Positions 34,545 to 43,124 of a DNA stretch of 64,000 nucleotides are shown one piece after another; the first letter of the stretch is position 1; each line of letters starts with the position of its first letter. The DNA comes from Streptomyces laurentii (lineage in GTDB: Bacteria > Actinomycetota > Actinomycetes > Streptomycetales > Streptomycetaceae): positions 6,699,501 to 6,763,500 of the forward strand of contig AP017424.1 in the NCBI GenBank assembly GCA_002355495.1. Reading direction: 5' to 3'. The position numbers were made by a program, and so were the translations under genes. Below the pieces are notes generated by a model. The model did not search any database. It saw only the letters and a program-made list of their open reading frames with translations, and was not told where the DNA came from.

Positions 34545-35461
34545 CCGGAACCCGGCAGGTGCGCTCCGACGCCTCCTCGCGCACCACACTCGGCAAGGCC
34601 GCGGACGAGAACTTCCCCGTGGCTCCTTTCTTCCTGCCCCGGGAATGGCGCCAGGACCTCATGGCCGTCTACGGCTTCGCCCGCCTCGTCGACGACATCG
34701 GCGACGGCGACCTCGCGCCCGGCGGCGCCGACGCCCGTCACCTCGGTGTCGCCCCGGAACAGGCCGAGGACCGGCTCGTCCTCCTCGACGCCTTCGAGGC
34801 CGACCTCCTGCGGGTGTTCGACCCCGTGGCGGGCCCCGCCCACCACCCCCTGCTGCGCGCGCTCGGTCCCACCGTCGCCCGGCACCGGCTCGACCCCGCG
34901 CCCTTCCTCGGCCTGATCGCCGCCAACCGCCAGGACCAGCTGGTCCGCCGCTACGAGAGTTACGACGACCTGCTCGCCTACTGCGAGCTGTCCGCCAACC
35001 CCGTCGGCCGGCTCGTCCTCGCCCTTACCGGCACCGCCACTCCCGAGCGGATCCGCCGCTCCGACGCGATCTGCACCGCGCTCCAGATCGTCGAGCACCT
35101 CCAGGACGTCGCCGAGGACCTCGGCCGCGACCGGATCTACCTGCCCGCCGAGGACCTGAAACGCTTTCACGTCACCGAGGACGACCTGGACCGTCCCACG
35201 GCCGGGGCCTCCGTGCGTGCCCTGATCGCCTTCGAGGCCGACCGCGCCCGGGGCCTGCTCGACGCGGGTGCCCCGCTCGTCGGCAGCGTCCACGGCCGGC
35301 TCCGGCTGCTCCTCGCCGGCTTCACCGCCGGCGGGTACGCCGCCCTCGACGCGATCGCCGACGCCGGCTACGACGTCCTGCCCGGGCCGCCGAAGGCCGC
35401 CAAACCGAGTGTGATGCGCCGGGCGGGCGCCGTCCTGCTCGCGGCGCGGAGAGAGGGGTGA
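34541..35461 (+). CDS. hpnC: Squalene synthase HpnC (hydroxysqualene synthase)
   Basis: 306 residues from GTG 34541. Trans-isoprenyl synthase motifs: FARLVDDIGDGD (first Asp-rich) near residue 46, LIAANRQDQLVRRY, ELSANPVGRLVL and LQDVAEDLGRDRIYLP (second Asp-rich). In the three-step route HpnD joins two farnesyl-PP units to presqualene-PP, HpnC converts that to hydroxysqualene with water, and HpnE reduces it to squalene. First enzyme gene of the operon; hpnD starts in its stop. Confidence 0.93.
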   Translation: MTGTRQVRSDASSRTTLGKAADENFPVAPFFLPREWRQDLMAVYGFARLVDDIGDGDLAPGGADARHLGVAPEQAEDRLVLLDAFEADLLRVFDPVAGPAHHPLLRALGPTVARHRLDPAPFLGLIAANRQDQLVRRYESYDDLLAYCELSANPVGRLVLALTGTATPERIRRSDAICTALQIVEHLQDVAEDLGRDRIYLPAEDLKRFHVTEDDLDRPTAGASVRALIAFEADRARGLLDAGAPLVGSVHGRLRLLLAGFTAGGYAALDAIADAGYDVLPGPPKAAKPSVMRRAGAVLLAARREG

Positions 35462-36417
35462 ACCGGACAGTGGAGGGACAGTCCCAGCCGTCCGCGCCGG
35501 TCCAGGCCGCGTACAGCTACTGCGAGGCGGTGACCGGGCAGCAGGCCCGGAACTTCGCGTACGGCATCCGGCTCCTGCCGACCGAGAAGCGCCAGGCCAT
35601 GTCGGCCCTGTACGCCTTCTCGCGGCGGGTCGACGACATCGGCGACGGCCCGCTGCCGCCCGCCGAGAAGCAGGAGCGCCTGGAGGCCACCCGCGCCCTG
35701 CTCGGCCGTATCCGGGCCGGCCGCGTCCACGAGGACGACACCGACCCGGTCGCCGTCGCCCTGGCCGACGCCGCCCGCCGCTTCCCGATCCCGCTCGGCG
35801 GGCTCGACGAGCTGATCGACGGCGTCCTCATGGACGTCCACGGCCGGACCTACGAGACCTGGGACGACCTCAAGGTCTACTGCCGCTGCGTGGCCGGCGC
35901 CATCGGGCGGCTGTCGCTCGGCGTCTTCGGCACCCAGCCCGGCGCCCCGGGCACGGAGCGGGCCGCCAAGGCCGCCGAGTACGCCGACACCCTCGGCCTG
36001 GCCCTGCAGCTCACCAACATCCTGCGCGACGTCCGCGAGGACGCCCTGGGCGGCCGTACCTACCTGCCGGCCGAGGACCTCGCCAAGTTCGGCTGCTCCG
36101 ACGGCTTCGCCGCCGGCACCCCGTCCCCGGGTGCCGACTTCGCCGGACTCGTCCACTTCGAGGTCCGCCGCGCCCGCGCCCTGTTCGCCGAGGGCTACCG
36201 GCTCCTGCCGATGCTCGACCGGCGCAGCGGCGCCTGCGTCGCCGCCATGGCCGGCATCTACCGCCGGCTGCTCGACCGCATCGCCCGCGACCCCGCCGCC
36301 GTCCTGCGCGGCCGGGTCTCGCTGCCCGGTCACGAGAAGGCGTACGTCGCGGTGCGTGGCCTGTCCGGCCTCGACGCCCGCCATGTCTCCCGCCGTACGG
36401 TCAGGAGGCCCGCGTGA
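35458..36417 (+). CDS. hpnD: Presqualene diphosphate synthase HpnD
   Basis: 319 residues from GTG 35458, overlapping the hpnC stop (GTGA); GTG 35470 is an alternative. AMSALYAFSRRVDDIGDGP is the first Asp-rich motif and LTNILRDVREDALGGRTYLP the second, the standard head-to-head condensing enzyme layout. YEAVTGQQARNF-like start and IYRRLLDRIARDP end match HpnD. It condenses two farnesyl diphosphates to presqualene diphosphate. Paired by translation with hpnC, so equal amounts are expected. Confidence 0.93.
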   Translation: MNRTVEGQSQPSAPVQAAYSYCEAVTGQQARNFAYGIRLLPTEKRQAMSALYAFSRRVDDIGDGPLPPAEKQERLEATRALLGRIRAGRVHEDDTDPVAVALADAARRFPIPLGGLDELIDGVLMDVHGRTYETWDDLKVYCRCVAGAIGRLSLGVFGTQPGAPGTERAAKAAEYADTLGLALQLTNILRDVREDALGGRTYLPAEDLAKFGCSDGFAAGTPSPGADFAGLVHFEVRRARALFAEGYRLLPMLDRRSGACVAAMAGIYRRLLDRIARDPAAVLRGRVSLPGHEKAYVAVRGLSGLDARHVSRRTVRRPA

Positions 36418-36541
36418 GGCCCGCCCGGGCAACCCGGGCCGCCGCCTCCGCGTCCCTTTCCGGGGTGGGGAACGCACCGCTCCGGGAGCCCGCCGCCGCA
36501 GGCGGGCCAGGGGAGCCAGGGAACTCACGGGAGGAGACCGC

Positions 36542-37972
36542 GTGACCGCAGACGACACCAGCCGCGCCCAGGGTGCCGCCGGCGCGGCACCCCCTGGTGA
36601 CGGCCGCCCGCACGCCGTCGTCGTCGGCGGCGGGCTCGCCGGCGTCACCAGCGCGCTTCGACTGGCCGAGGCCGGCGTGCGGGTCACCCTGCTCGAAGGC
36701 CGGCCCCGGCTCGGCGGCCTCGCGTTCTCGTTCCGCCGCGGCGACCTCACCGTCGACAACGGACAGCACGTCTACCTGCGCTGCTGCACCGCGTACCGGT
36801 GGTTCCTGGACCGGATCCAGGGCGCCCACCTCGCCCCCGTCCAGCCGCGGCTCGACGTCCCCGTGCTCGACGTCGGCCATCCGCGCGGACCGCGGCTCGG
36901 CCGGCTGCGCCGCACCGGCCTGCCCGTACCCCTGCACCTCGGGTGGAGCCTGGCCACCTATCCGCACCTGTCGCTCGCCGAACGCGCGAGCGTCGGCCGC
37001 GCCGCGCTCGCCCTGCGCGGGCTCGACCCGGCCGACCCCGCTCTCGACGACGTCGCCTTCGGCGACTGGCTGCGCCGCCACGGCCAGTCCGCGCGCACGA
37101 TCGAGGCGCTGTGGGACCTGGTCGGCGTCGCCACCCTCAACGCCACCGCGCCGCACGCCTCCCTCGGCCTCGCCGCGATGGTCTTCAAGACCGGACTGCT
37201 CTCCGACAACGGCGCCGCCGACATCGGCTGGGCCCGCGTCCCGCTCGGCGAGCTGCACGACACCCTCGCCCGCAAGGCCCTCGACGCCGTCGGCGTCCGC
37301 ACCGAACTGCGCGCCAAGGCCGAACGGATCAGCCGCGCCGACGACGGCACCTGGACCGTCGAGATGCCGGGGGAGACCCTGCGGGCCGACGCCGTCGTCC
37401 TCGCCGTACCGCAGCGGGAGACCCACGCGCTGCTGCCCGACGGCGCCCTGGACGAGCCCGGCCGGCTGCTCGGCATCGACACCGCGCCCATCCTCAACGT
37501 GCACGTCGTCTACGACCGCAAGGTGCTCCGGCAGCCCTTCTTCACCGCGCTCGGCTCGCCGGTGCAGTGGGTCTTCGACCGGACCGAGTCGTCCGGCCTC
37601 ACCGGCCCCGGCCAGTACCTCGCGGTCTCCCAGTCGGCCGCCCAGGACGACATCGACGAGCCGGTCGCCGCGCTGCGCGCCCGCTATCTGCCCGAGCTGG
37701 AGCGGCTGCTGCCGGCCGCCCGCGGCGCCGGGATCCGGGACTTCTTCGTGACCCGCGAACGCGCGGCCACGTTCGCCCCGACCCCCGGCGTCGGCCTGCT
37801 CCGCCCCGGCGCCCGTACCCGCGCGCCCGGCCTGTACCTGGCCGGCGCGTGGACCGCCACCGGCTGGCCCGCGACCATGGAGGGCGCCGTCCGCAGCGGC
37901 TTCACCGCCGCGAGCGCCGCGCTCGGCGCACTCGGCCGCCCCTATGACCATCCGCTGCAGGAGGCGGCATGA
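36542..37972 (+). CDS. hpnE: Hydroxysqualene dehydroxylase HpnE
   Basis: 476 residues from GTG 36542 with GGGAGGAG ahead. FAD fold at the start: AVVVGGGLAGVTSALRLAEA, then LEGRPRLGGLAFSFRRGD and VDNGQHVYLRCC, the amine-oxidase/phytoene-desaturase type. The C-terminus LYLAGAWTATGWPATMEGAV holds the FAD-binding Gly-Ala. HpnE uses a flavin to replace the OH of hydroxysqualene with H to give squalene. Preceded by a 124-base gap after hpnD and overlapped by the next start. Confidence 0.92.
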   Translation: MTADDTSRAQGAAGAAPPGDGRPHAVVVGGGLAGVTSALRLAEAGVRVTLLEGRPRLGGLAFSFRRGDLTVDNGQHVYLRCCTAYRWFLDRIQGAHLAPVQPRLDVPVLDVGHPRGPRLGRLRRTGLPVPLHLGWSLATYPHLSLAERASVGRAALALRGLDPADPALDDVAFGDWLRRHGQSARTIEALWDLVGVATLNATAPHASLGLAAMVFKTGLLSDNGAADIGWARVPLGELHDTLARKALDAVGVRTELRAKAERISRADDGTWTVEMPGETLRADAVVLAVPQRETHALLPDGALDEPGRLLGIDTAPILNVHVVYDRKVLRQPFFTALGSPVQWVFDRTESSGLTGPGQYLAVSQSAAQDDIDEPVAALRARYLPELERLLPAARGAGIRDFFVTRERAATFAPTPGVGLLRPGARTRAPGLYLAGAWTATGWPATMEGAVRSGFTAASAALGALGRPYDHPLQEAA

Positions 37973-39069
37973 GTGTGAGTACCGGAACTAGAGGAGAAAC
38001 CGTGCCGACTGTGCCCCCGGGGAATCCGGCCGTCGACACCGCGGACGTCGCCGCGCTGCTGGAGCGGGGCCGCGCCCTGTCCACGCCCGTGATGCGGGCG
38101 GCGATCGACCGCCTCGCGCCGCCCATGGACACCGTGGCCGCCTACCACTTCGGCTGGATCGACGCCGCGGGCAACCCGACCGAGGCCGACAGCGGCAAGG
38201 CCGTCCGGCCCGCGCTGGCGCTGATCTCGGCCGAGGCGGCGGGCGCCGCCCCGGAGGTCGGTGTCGTCGGCGCCGTCGCCGTGGAGCTCGTGCACAACTT
38301 CTCGCTGTTGCACGACGACCTGATGGACGGCGACGAGCAGCGCCGCCACCGCGACACGGTCTGGAAGGTGCACGGCCCGGCCCAGGCCATCCTCGTCGGC
38401 GACGCGATGTTCGCGCTGGCCAACGAGCTGCTGCTGGAGCTCGGCACCGTCGAGGCCGGCCGCGCCACCCGCCGGCTGACCATCGCCACCCGCAAGCTCA
38501 TCGACGGGCAGGCACAGGACATCTCCTACGAGCACCGCGAGCGCGTCAGCGTCGAGGAGTGCCTGGAGATGGAGGGCAACAAGACCGGCGCCCTGATCGC
38601 CTGCGCCGTCTCCATCGGTGCCGTCCTCGGCGGCGCCGACGACCGCACCGCCGACAAGCTGGAGGAGTACGGCTACCACCTGGGCCTCGCGTTCCAGGCC
38701 GTCGACGACCTCCTCGGCATTTGGGGCGACCCGGAGTCCACCGGCAAGCAGACCTGGAGCGACCTGCGCCAGCGCAAGAAGTCCCTGCCGGTCGTCGCCG
38801 CCCTCGCGGCGGGCGGCCCGGCCTCCGAGCGGCTCGCCGAGCTGCTCGCCGCCGACGCCAAGAGCAGCGAGTTCGACTCGTTCTCCGAGGAGGAGTTCGC
38901 CACCCGCGCCGCCCTCATCGAGGAGGCCGGCGGCCGCGAGTGGACCTCCCAGGAGGCCCGCCGCCAGCACGCCGTCGCCGTCCGCGCGCTGCACGAGGTG
39001 GAGCTCCCGGAGCAGGTCCGGGACCAGCTCGTGGCACTGGCCGATTTCGTCGTCGTACGGAAGAGATGA
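37969..39069 (+). CDS. Polyprenyl diphosphate synthase (farnesyl-PP type)
   Basis: 366 residues from ATG 37969 (AGGAGGCGGC ahead, ATGA overlap with hpnE). A second start, GTG 38002, also has a strong site (GAGGAGAAACC) and would remove 11 residues; both may be used. FARM is SLLHDDLMDGDEQRRHRD and the second motif is FQAVDDLLGIWGD, in which DDxxG in place of DDxxD is usual in actinobacterial short-chain prenyl synthases. Short bulky residues ahead of the first motif (VHNFSLLHDD) suggest a C15 or C20 product. In this context it should supply farnesyl-PP to HpnD. Confidence 0.9.
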   Translation: MSVSTGTRGETVPTVPPGNPAVDTADVAALLERGRALSTPVMRAAIDRLAPPMDTVAAYHFGWIDAAGNPTEADSGKAVRPALALISAEAAGAAPEVGVVGAVAVELVHNFSLLHDDLMDGDEQRRHRDTVWKVHGPAQAILVGDAMFALANELLLELGTVEAGRATRRLTIATRKLIDGQAQDISYEHRERVSVEECLEMEGNKTGALIACAVSIGAVLGGADDRTADKLEEYGYHLGLAFQAVDDLLGIWGDPESTGKQTWSDLRQRKKSLPVVAALAAGGPASERLAELLAADAKSSEFDSFSEEEFATRAALIEEAGGREWTSQEARRQHAVAVRALHEVELPEQVRDQLVALADFVVVRKR

Positions 39070-39101
39070 TCGCCATCGCTCTGATATAGCTGCGCAGTCG
39101 C

Positions 39102-39127
39102 CGGCCGGTGTCATCGGGCACCGGCCG
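39102..39127 (+). promoter_or_regulatory. Hairpin in the leader of shc
   Basis: CGGCCGGTG (39102-39110) pairs with CACCGGCCG (39119-39127), a 9-base stem with an 8-base loop, in the 119-base gap before shc. There is no T-run. It may weaken read-through or stabilise the shc mRNA. The gap also leaves room for a separate shc promoter. Confidence 0.45.
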
Positions 39128-39188
39128 ACGGCAGACCCGAGAAAGCAGAAGTACGCGGAAGCACACTGAACTGCACGAAGGGGACGCC

Positions 39189-41357
39189 ATGACAGCGACG
39201 ACCGACGGGAACGCCGGGGCCATGGGACCCCGGGCGACCGCGGCCAGCGACACGACCACTGATTCCACCGATTCCAGCGGGATTGCCGGGCTCGACGGCG
39301 ATACCGGCACGGCCTTCACGGACGCGACGACTGTCACCGGCGCGACGACCGCCACGGCGACGCACGCGGTCACGACCGCGACCACCACGACCGCGACCAC
39401 CACGGCCGCGACGACCACCACGGCCGGCGACGCGCCCGCCGGCATCGGAGCGGGCGACCTCGACGAGGCCGCCGAGCGCGCCGCCCAGCGCTCCATCGCC
39501 CACCTCCTCGGCCGCCAGGACGACGAGGGCTGGTGGAAGGGCGACCTGGAGACCAACGTCACCATGGACGCCGAGGACCTCCTGCTCCGCCAGTTCCTGG
39601 GCATCCTCGACCCCGAGACCACCCGCGCCGCGGCTCTCTTCATCCGGGGCGAGCAGCGCGAGGACGGCACCTGGGCCACCTTCCACGGCGGGCCCGGCGA
39701 ACTCTCCACCACCATCGAGGCGTACGTCGCCCTGCGGCTCGCCGGCGACGAGCCGGACGCCCCGCACATGGCGTGCGCCGCGACCTGGATCCGCGGCGAG
39801 GGCGGCATCGCCGCCTCCCGGGTCTTCACCCGGATCTGGCTGGCCCTGTTCGGCTGGTGGCGCTGGGACGACCTGCCCGAACTGCCGCCCGAGATGGTCT
39901 TCCTGCCGCGCTGGTTCCCGCTCAACATCTACGACTTCGGCTGCTGGGCCCGGCAGACGATCGTGCCGCTCACGGTCGTCTCCGCCAAGCGGCCGGTGCG
40001 GCCCGCCCCGTTCCCGCTGGACGAGCTGCACACCGACCCGGCCCGCCCGAATCCGGTCAGGCCCATGGCCCCGGCGGCCAGTTGGGACGGGGTCTTCCAA
40101 CGCCTCGACAAGGGGCTGCACTTCTACCGGAAGATCGCCCCGCGCCGGCTGCGGAAGATCGCCACCGACGTCGCCGCGCGCTGGATCGTCGAACGCCAGG
40201 AAAATGACGGATGTTGGGGCGGAATCCAGCCACCCGCCGTCTACTCCGTGATCGCCCTGTATCTGCTCGGCTACGACCTGGGACATCCCGTCATGCGGGC
40301 CGGTCTCGCGTCCCTGGACCGCTTCGCGGTCTGGCGCGAGGACGGCGCCCGCATGATCGAGGCGTGCCAGTCCCCGGTCTGGGACACCTGCCTCGCCACC
40401 ATCGCGCTCGCCGACGCGGGCGTCCCGGCCGACCATCCCGCGCTCGTGAAGGCCGCCGACTGGATGCTCGGCGAGGAGATCGTCCGCAAGGGCGACTGGG
40501 CCGTCCGGCGCCCCGGACTCCCGCCGGGCGGCTGGGCGTTCGAGTTCCACAACGACAACTACCCCGACATCGACGACACCGCCGAGGTCGTCCTCGCGCT
40601 CCGCCGGGTCGAGCACCCCCACCCGGAACAGCGGGACGCGGCCGTCGCGCGCGGAGTGCGCTGGAACCTCGGCATGCAGTCGAAGAACGGCGCCTGGGGC
40701 GCCTTCGACGCCGACAACACCAGCCCCTTCCCCAACCGGCTGCCGTTCTGCGACTTCGGCGAGGTCATCGACCCTCCCTCGGCCGATGTCACCGCCCACG
40801 TGGTCGAGATGCTCGCCTACGAGGGCCGGGCCGATGACCCGCGCACCCGGCGGGGCGTCGACTGGCTGCTCGCCGAACAGGAGCCCACCGGCGCCTGGTT
40901 CGGCCGTTGGGGCGTCAACTACGTCTACGGCACGGGGTCGGTGGTGCCGGCTCTCGTCGCGGCCGGACTGCCCCGTACGCACGCGGCGATCCGGCGGGCC
41001 GTCGCCTGGCTCGGCTCCGTCCAGAACGAGGACGGCGGCTGGGGCGAGGACCTGCGCTCGTACCGGATGCCGCACTGGGTCGGACAGGGCACCTCCACCG
41101 CCTCCCAGACCGCCTGGGCGCTGCTCGCGCTGCTCGCGGCCGGCGAGCGGGAGTCCGAGGCGGCGCGGCGCGGTGTCACCTGGTTGGTCGAGCGGCAGCG
41201 GACGGACGGCTCCTGGGACGAGCCGGAGTTCACCGGCACCGGATTCCCCTGGGACTTCTCCATCAACTACCACCTCTACCGGCAGGTCTTCCCGCTCACC
41301 GCGCTCGGCCGCTACGTCAACGGCGAGCCCGCGCCGCGCGGCCGGGAGAGCGGCTGA
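39189..41357 (+). CDS. shc: Squalene-hopene cyclase
   Basis: 722 residues from ATG 39189 with GAAGGGGA ahead. The catalytic acid motif PDIDDTAE is at about residue 460 and QW repeats such as QEDGTWATFHGG-like, QSKNGAWGAFD, QNEDGGWGED and QRTDGSWDEP recur along the chain. It cyclises squalene to hopene and hopanol at the membrane. The family is usually 630-680 residues; here residues ~14-78 are an extra stretch almost wholly of Thr and Ala with some Asp and Gly, low-complexity and codon-repetitive. It is probably disordered and is not needed for catalysis. Confidence 0.95.
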   Translation: MTATTDGNAGAMGPRATAASDTTTDSTDSSGIAGLDGDTGTAFTDATTVTGATTATATHAVTTATTTTATTTAATTTTAGDAPAGIGAGDLDEAAERAAQRSIAHLLGRQDDEGWWKGDLETNVTMDAEDLLLRQFLGILDPETTRAAALFIRGEQREDGTWATFHGGPGELSTTIEAYVALRLAGDEPDAPHMACAATWIRGEGGIAASRVFTRIWLALFGWWRWDDLPELPPEMVFLPRWFPLNIYDFGCWARQTIVPLTVVSAKRPVRPAPFPLDELHTDPARPNPVRPMAPAASWDGVFQRLDKGLHFYRKIAPRRLRKIATDVAARWIVERQENDGCWGGIQPPAVYSVIALYLLGYDLGHPVMRAGLASLDRFAVWREDGARMIEACQSPVWDTCLATIALADAGVPADHPALVKAADWMLGEEIVRKGDWAVRRPGLPPGGWAFEFHNDNYPDIDDTAEVVLALRRVEHPHPEQRDAAVARGVRWNLGMQSKNGAWGAFDADNTSPFPNRLPFCDFGEVIDPPSADVTAHVVEMLAYEGRADDPRTRRGVDWLLAEQEPTGAWFGRWGVNYVYGTGSVVPALVAAGLPRTHAAIRRAVAWLGSVQNEDGGWGEDLRSYRMPHWVGQGTSTASQTAWALLALLAAGERESEAARRGVTWLVERQRTDGSWDEPEFTGTGFPWDFSINYHLYRQVFPLTALGRYVNGEPAPRGRESG

Positions 41358-42091
41358 TGCCCCCGGAGCCGGCCGCCGAGGCCGCCGGAGCGGCCGGGGG
41401 CCCCGCGATCCCCGGCGCGGCCGGTGCGCCCGGGGCCGGACGGCCGGACGAGGGCGTCCCCGTCGCCGTGCCGCCGCTGCTCGTGGCCTGCGCGCTGGGC
41501 ATCGAGAAGCTGGCGCTGCGCAGTGGCGACCGGGGTGGCGCGCCCGTGCCGCTGACCGTCGTACGGACCGGGATGGGCCCGGCGCACGCGCGCCGGGCCG
41601 TCGCCCGGGCCCTCGGCCGGGAGCCCTGGCGGGACGCGGCGGTCGTCGCCTCCGGCTTTTGCGCGGGCTTGGCCCCCGGCATGCACCCCGGTGACGTCGT
41701 CGTCGCCGAGGAGACCCGGGACGCCGACGGCGCCACGCCCTGTGACGGCACCGCGCTGCTCGTGGAGGCCCTCGCCCGGGCGCTGCCCGGCCGTACCGTC
41801 CACACCGGCCCGCTGACCGGCTCCGACCACGTGGTGCGGGGCCCCGAGCGGTCCGCGCTGCGGGCCGACGGGGCCATCGCCGTCGACATGGAGTCGGCGG
41901 CCACCCTGCGGACGGCGCTCACGGCCGGTCCACGCCCGGTTGCGGCCGTACGGGTGGTCGTGGACGCTCCAGAACATGAACTGGTCAGGATCGGCACCGT
42001 GCGCGGGGGAATATCGGCGTTCCGCGTGCTGCGTGCGGTCCTCCCCGCATTTTTCGAATGGCACCGTTCTTTACTGCTTCCCAGGAGGTGA
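41357..42091 (+). CDS. hpnG: HpnG-like adenosylhopane nucleosidase
   Basis: 244 residues from ATG 41357, whose A is the last base of the shc stop. Nucleoside-phosphorylase features: LVACALGIEKLALR, VRTGMGPAHARRAV, VVASGFCAGLAPGMHPGDVVVA and the AVDMESAATLRTAL motif that recognises nucleoside. HpnG removes adenine from adenosylhopane to give ribosyl- or phosphoribosylhopane. The sixth-last sense codon is TTA (42071-42073), rare in this genome, so translation may need the bldA tRNA. The gene's last bases contain a full AGGAGGTGA site for hpnH. Confidence 0.88.
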   Translation: MPPEPAAEAAGAAGGPAIPGAAGAPGAGRPDEGVPVAVPPLLVACALGIEKLALRSGDRGGAPVPLTVVRTGMGPAHARRAVARALGREPWRDAAVVASGFCAGLAPGMHPGDVVVAEETRDADGATPCDGTALLVEALARALPGRTVHTGPLTGSDHVVRGPERSALRADGAIAVDMESAATLRTALTAGPRPVAAVRVVVDAPEHELVRIGTVRGGISAFRVLRAVLPAFFEWHRSLLLPRR

Positions 42092-42098
42092 ATGAGAC

Positions 42099-43124
42099 AT
42101 GGCCATGCCGCTCCGTCAGTCCATCCGGGTCGGTACCTATCTCTTCGAACAGAAGCTCCGCAAGCGGGAGAGGTTCCCGCTGATCGTCGAGCTGGAGCCG
42201 CTGTTCGCGTGCAATCTCAAGTGCGAGGGCTGCGGCAAGATCCAGCACCCGGCGGGCGTTCTCAAGCAGCGGATGCCGGTCGCCCAGGCGGTCGGCGCCG
42301 TGCTGGAGTCCGGGGCGCCGATGGTGTCCATCGCGGGCGGCGAGCCGCTGATGCACCCTCAGATCGACGAGATCGTGCGTCAGTTGGTGGCCAGACGGAA
42401 GTACGTCTTCCTGTGCACGAACGCGATGCTGCTGCGCAAGAAGATGGAGAAGTTCACCCCGTCGCCCTACTTCGCCTTCGCCGTGCACATCGACGGACTG
42501 CGGGAGCGGCACGACGAATCCGTCGCCAAGGAGGGCGTGTTCGACGAGGCGGTGGCGGCCATCAAGGAAGCCAAGCGGCGCGGCTTCCGGGTCACCACCA
42601 ACTCGACCTTCTTCAACACCGACACCCCGCAGACCGTCATCGAGGTGCTCAACTTCCTCAACGACGACCTCCAGGTCGACGAGATGATGATCTCGCCCGC
42701 CTATGCCTACGAGAAGGCGCCCGACCAGGAGCACTTCCTGGGTGTCGAGCAGACCCGGGAGCTCTTCAGGAAGGCGTTCGCCGGCGGCAACCGGCGCCGC
42801 TGGCGGCTCAATCACTCGCCGCTCTTCCTGGACTTCCTGGAAGGCAAGGCGGACTTCTCGTGCACCGCCTGGGCGATCCCCAACTACTCCCTGTTCGGCT
42901 GGCAGCGCCCCTGCTACCTGATGAGCGACGGCTACGTCCCCACGTACCGCGAACTCGTCGAGGACACCGACTGGGACAAGTACGGCCGCGGCCGCGACCC
43001 GCGCTGCGCCAACTGCATGGCGCACTGCGGCTACGAGCCCACCGCCGTCCTCGCCACCATGGGCTCGCTCAAGGAGTCGCTGCGCGCGGTCCGCGAGACA
43101 GTCACCGGGAACGGCCCGTCGTGA
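42099..43124 (+). CDS. hpnH: Adenosylhopane synthase HpnH (radical SAM)
   Basis: 341 residues from ATG 42099, 10 bases after AGGAGG. LFACNLKCEGCGKIQHP supplies the CxxxCxxC cysteines of the 4Fe-4S cluster; SIAGGEPLMHPQIDEIV is the SAM-binding GGE. The C-terminal half has the SPASM-like cysteines (CANCMAHCGYEP). HpnH joins an adenosyl radical to diploptene, giving adenosylhopane, the first side-chain step. In S. coelicolor two isoprenoid genes, ispG and dxs, come next; here the aminotransferase starts in its stop codon (GTGA). Confidence 0.95.
   Translation: MAMPLRQSIRVGTYLFEQKLRKRERFPLIVELEPLFACNLKCEGCGKIQHPAGVLKQRMPVAQAVGAVLESGAPMVSIAGGEPLMHPQIDEIVRQLVARRKYVFLCTNAMLLRKKMEKFTPSPYFAFAVHIDGLRERHDESVAKEGVFDEAVAAIKEAKRRGFRVTTNSTFFNTDTPQTVIEVLNFLNDDLQVDEMMISPAYAYEKAPDQEHFLGVEQTRELFRKAFAGGNRRRWRLNHSPLFLDFLEGKADFSCTAWAIPNYSLFGWQRPCYLMSDGYVPTYRELVEDTDWDKYGRGRDPRCANCMAHCGYEPTAVLATMGSLKESLRAVRETVTGNGPS

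Noticed and set aside
38699..38730. A supposed defect in the second Asp motif (DDLLG) of the prenyl synthase
   Set aside because: DDxxG with a following GD is usual in actinobacterial short-chain prenyl synthases, so the enzyme is likely normal.
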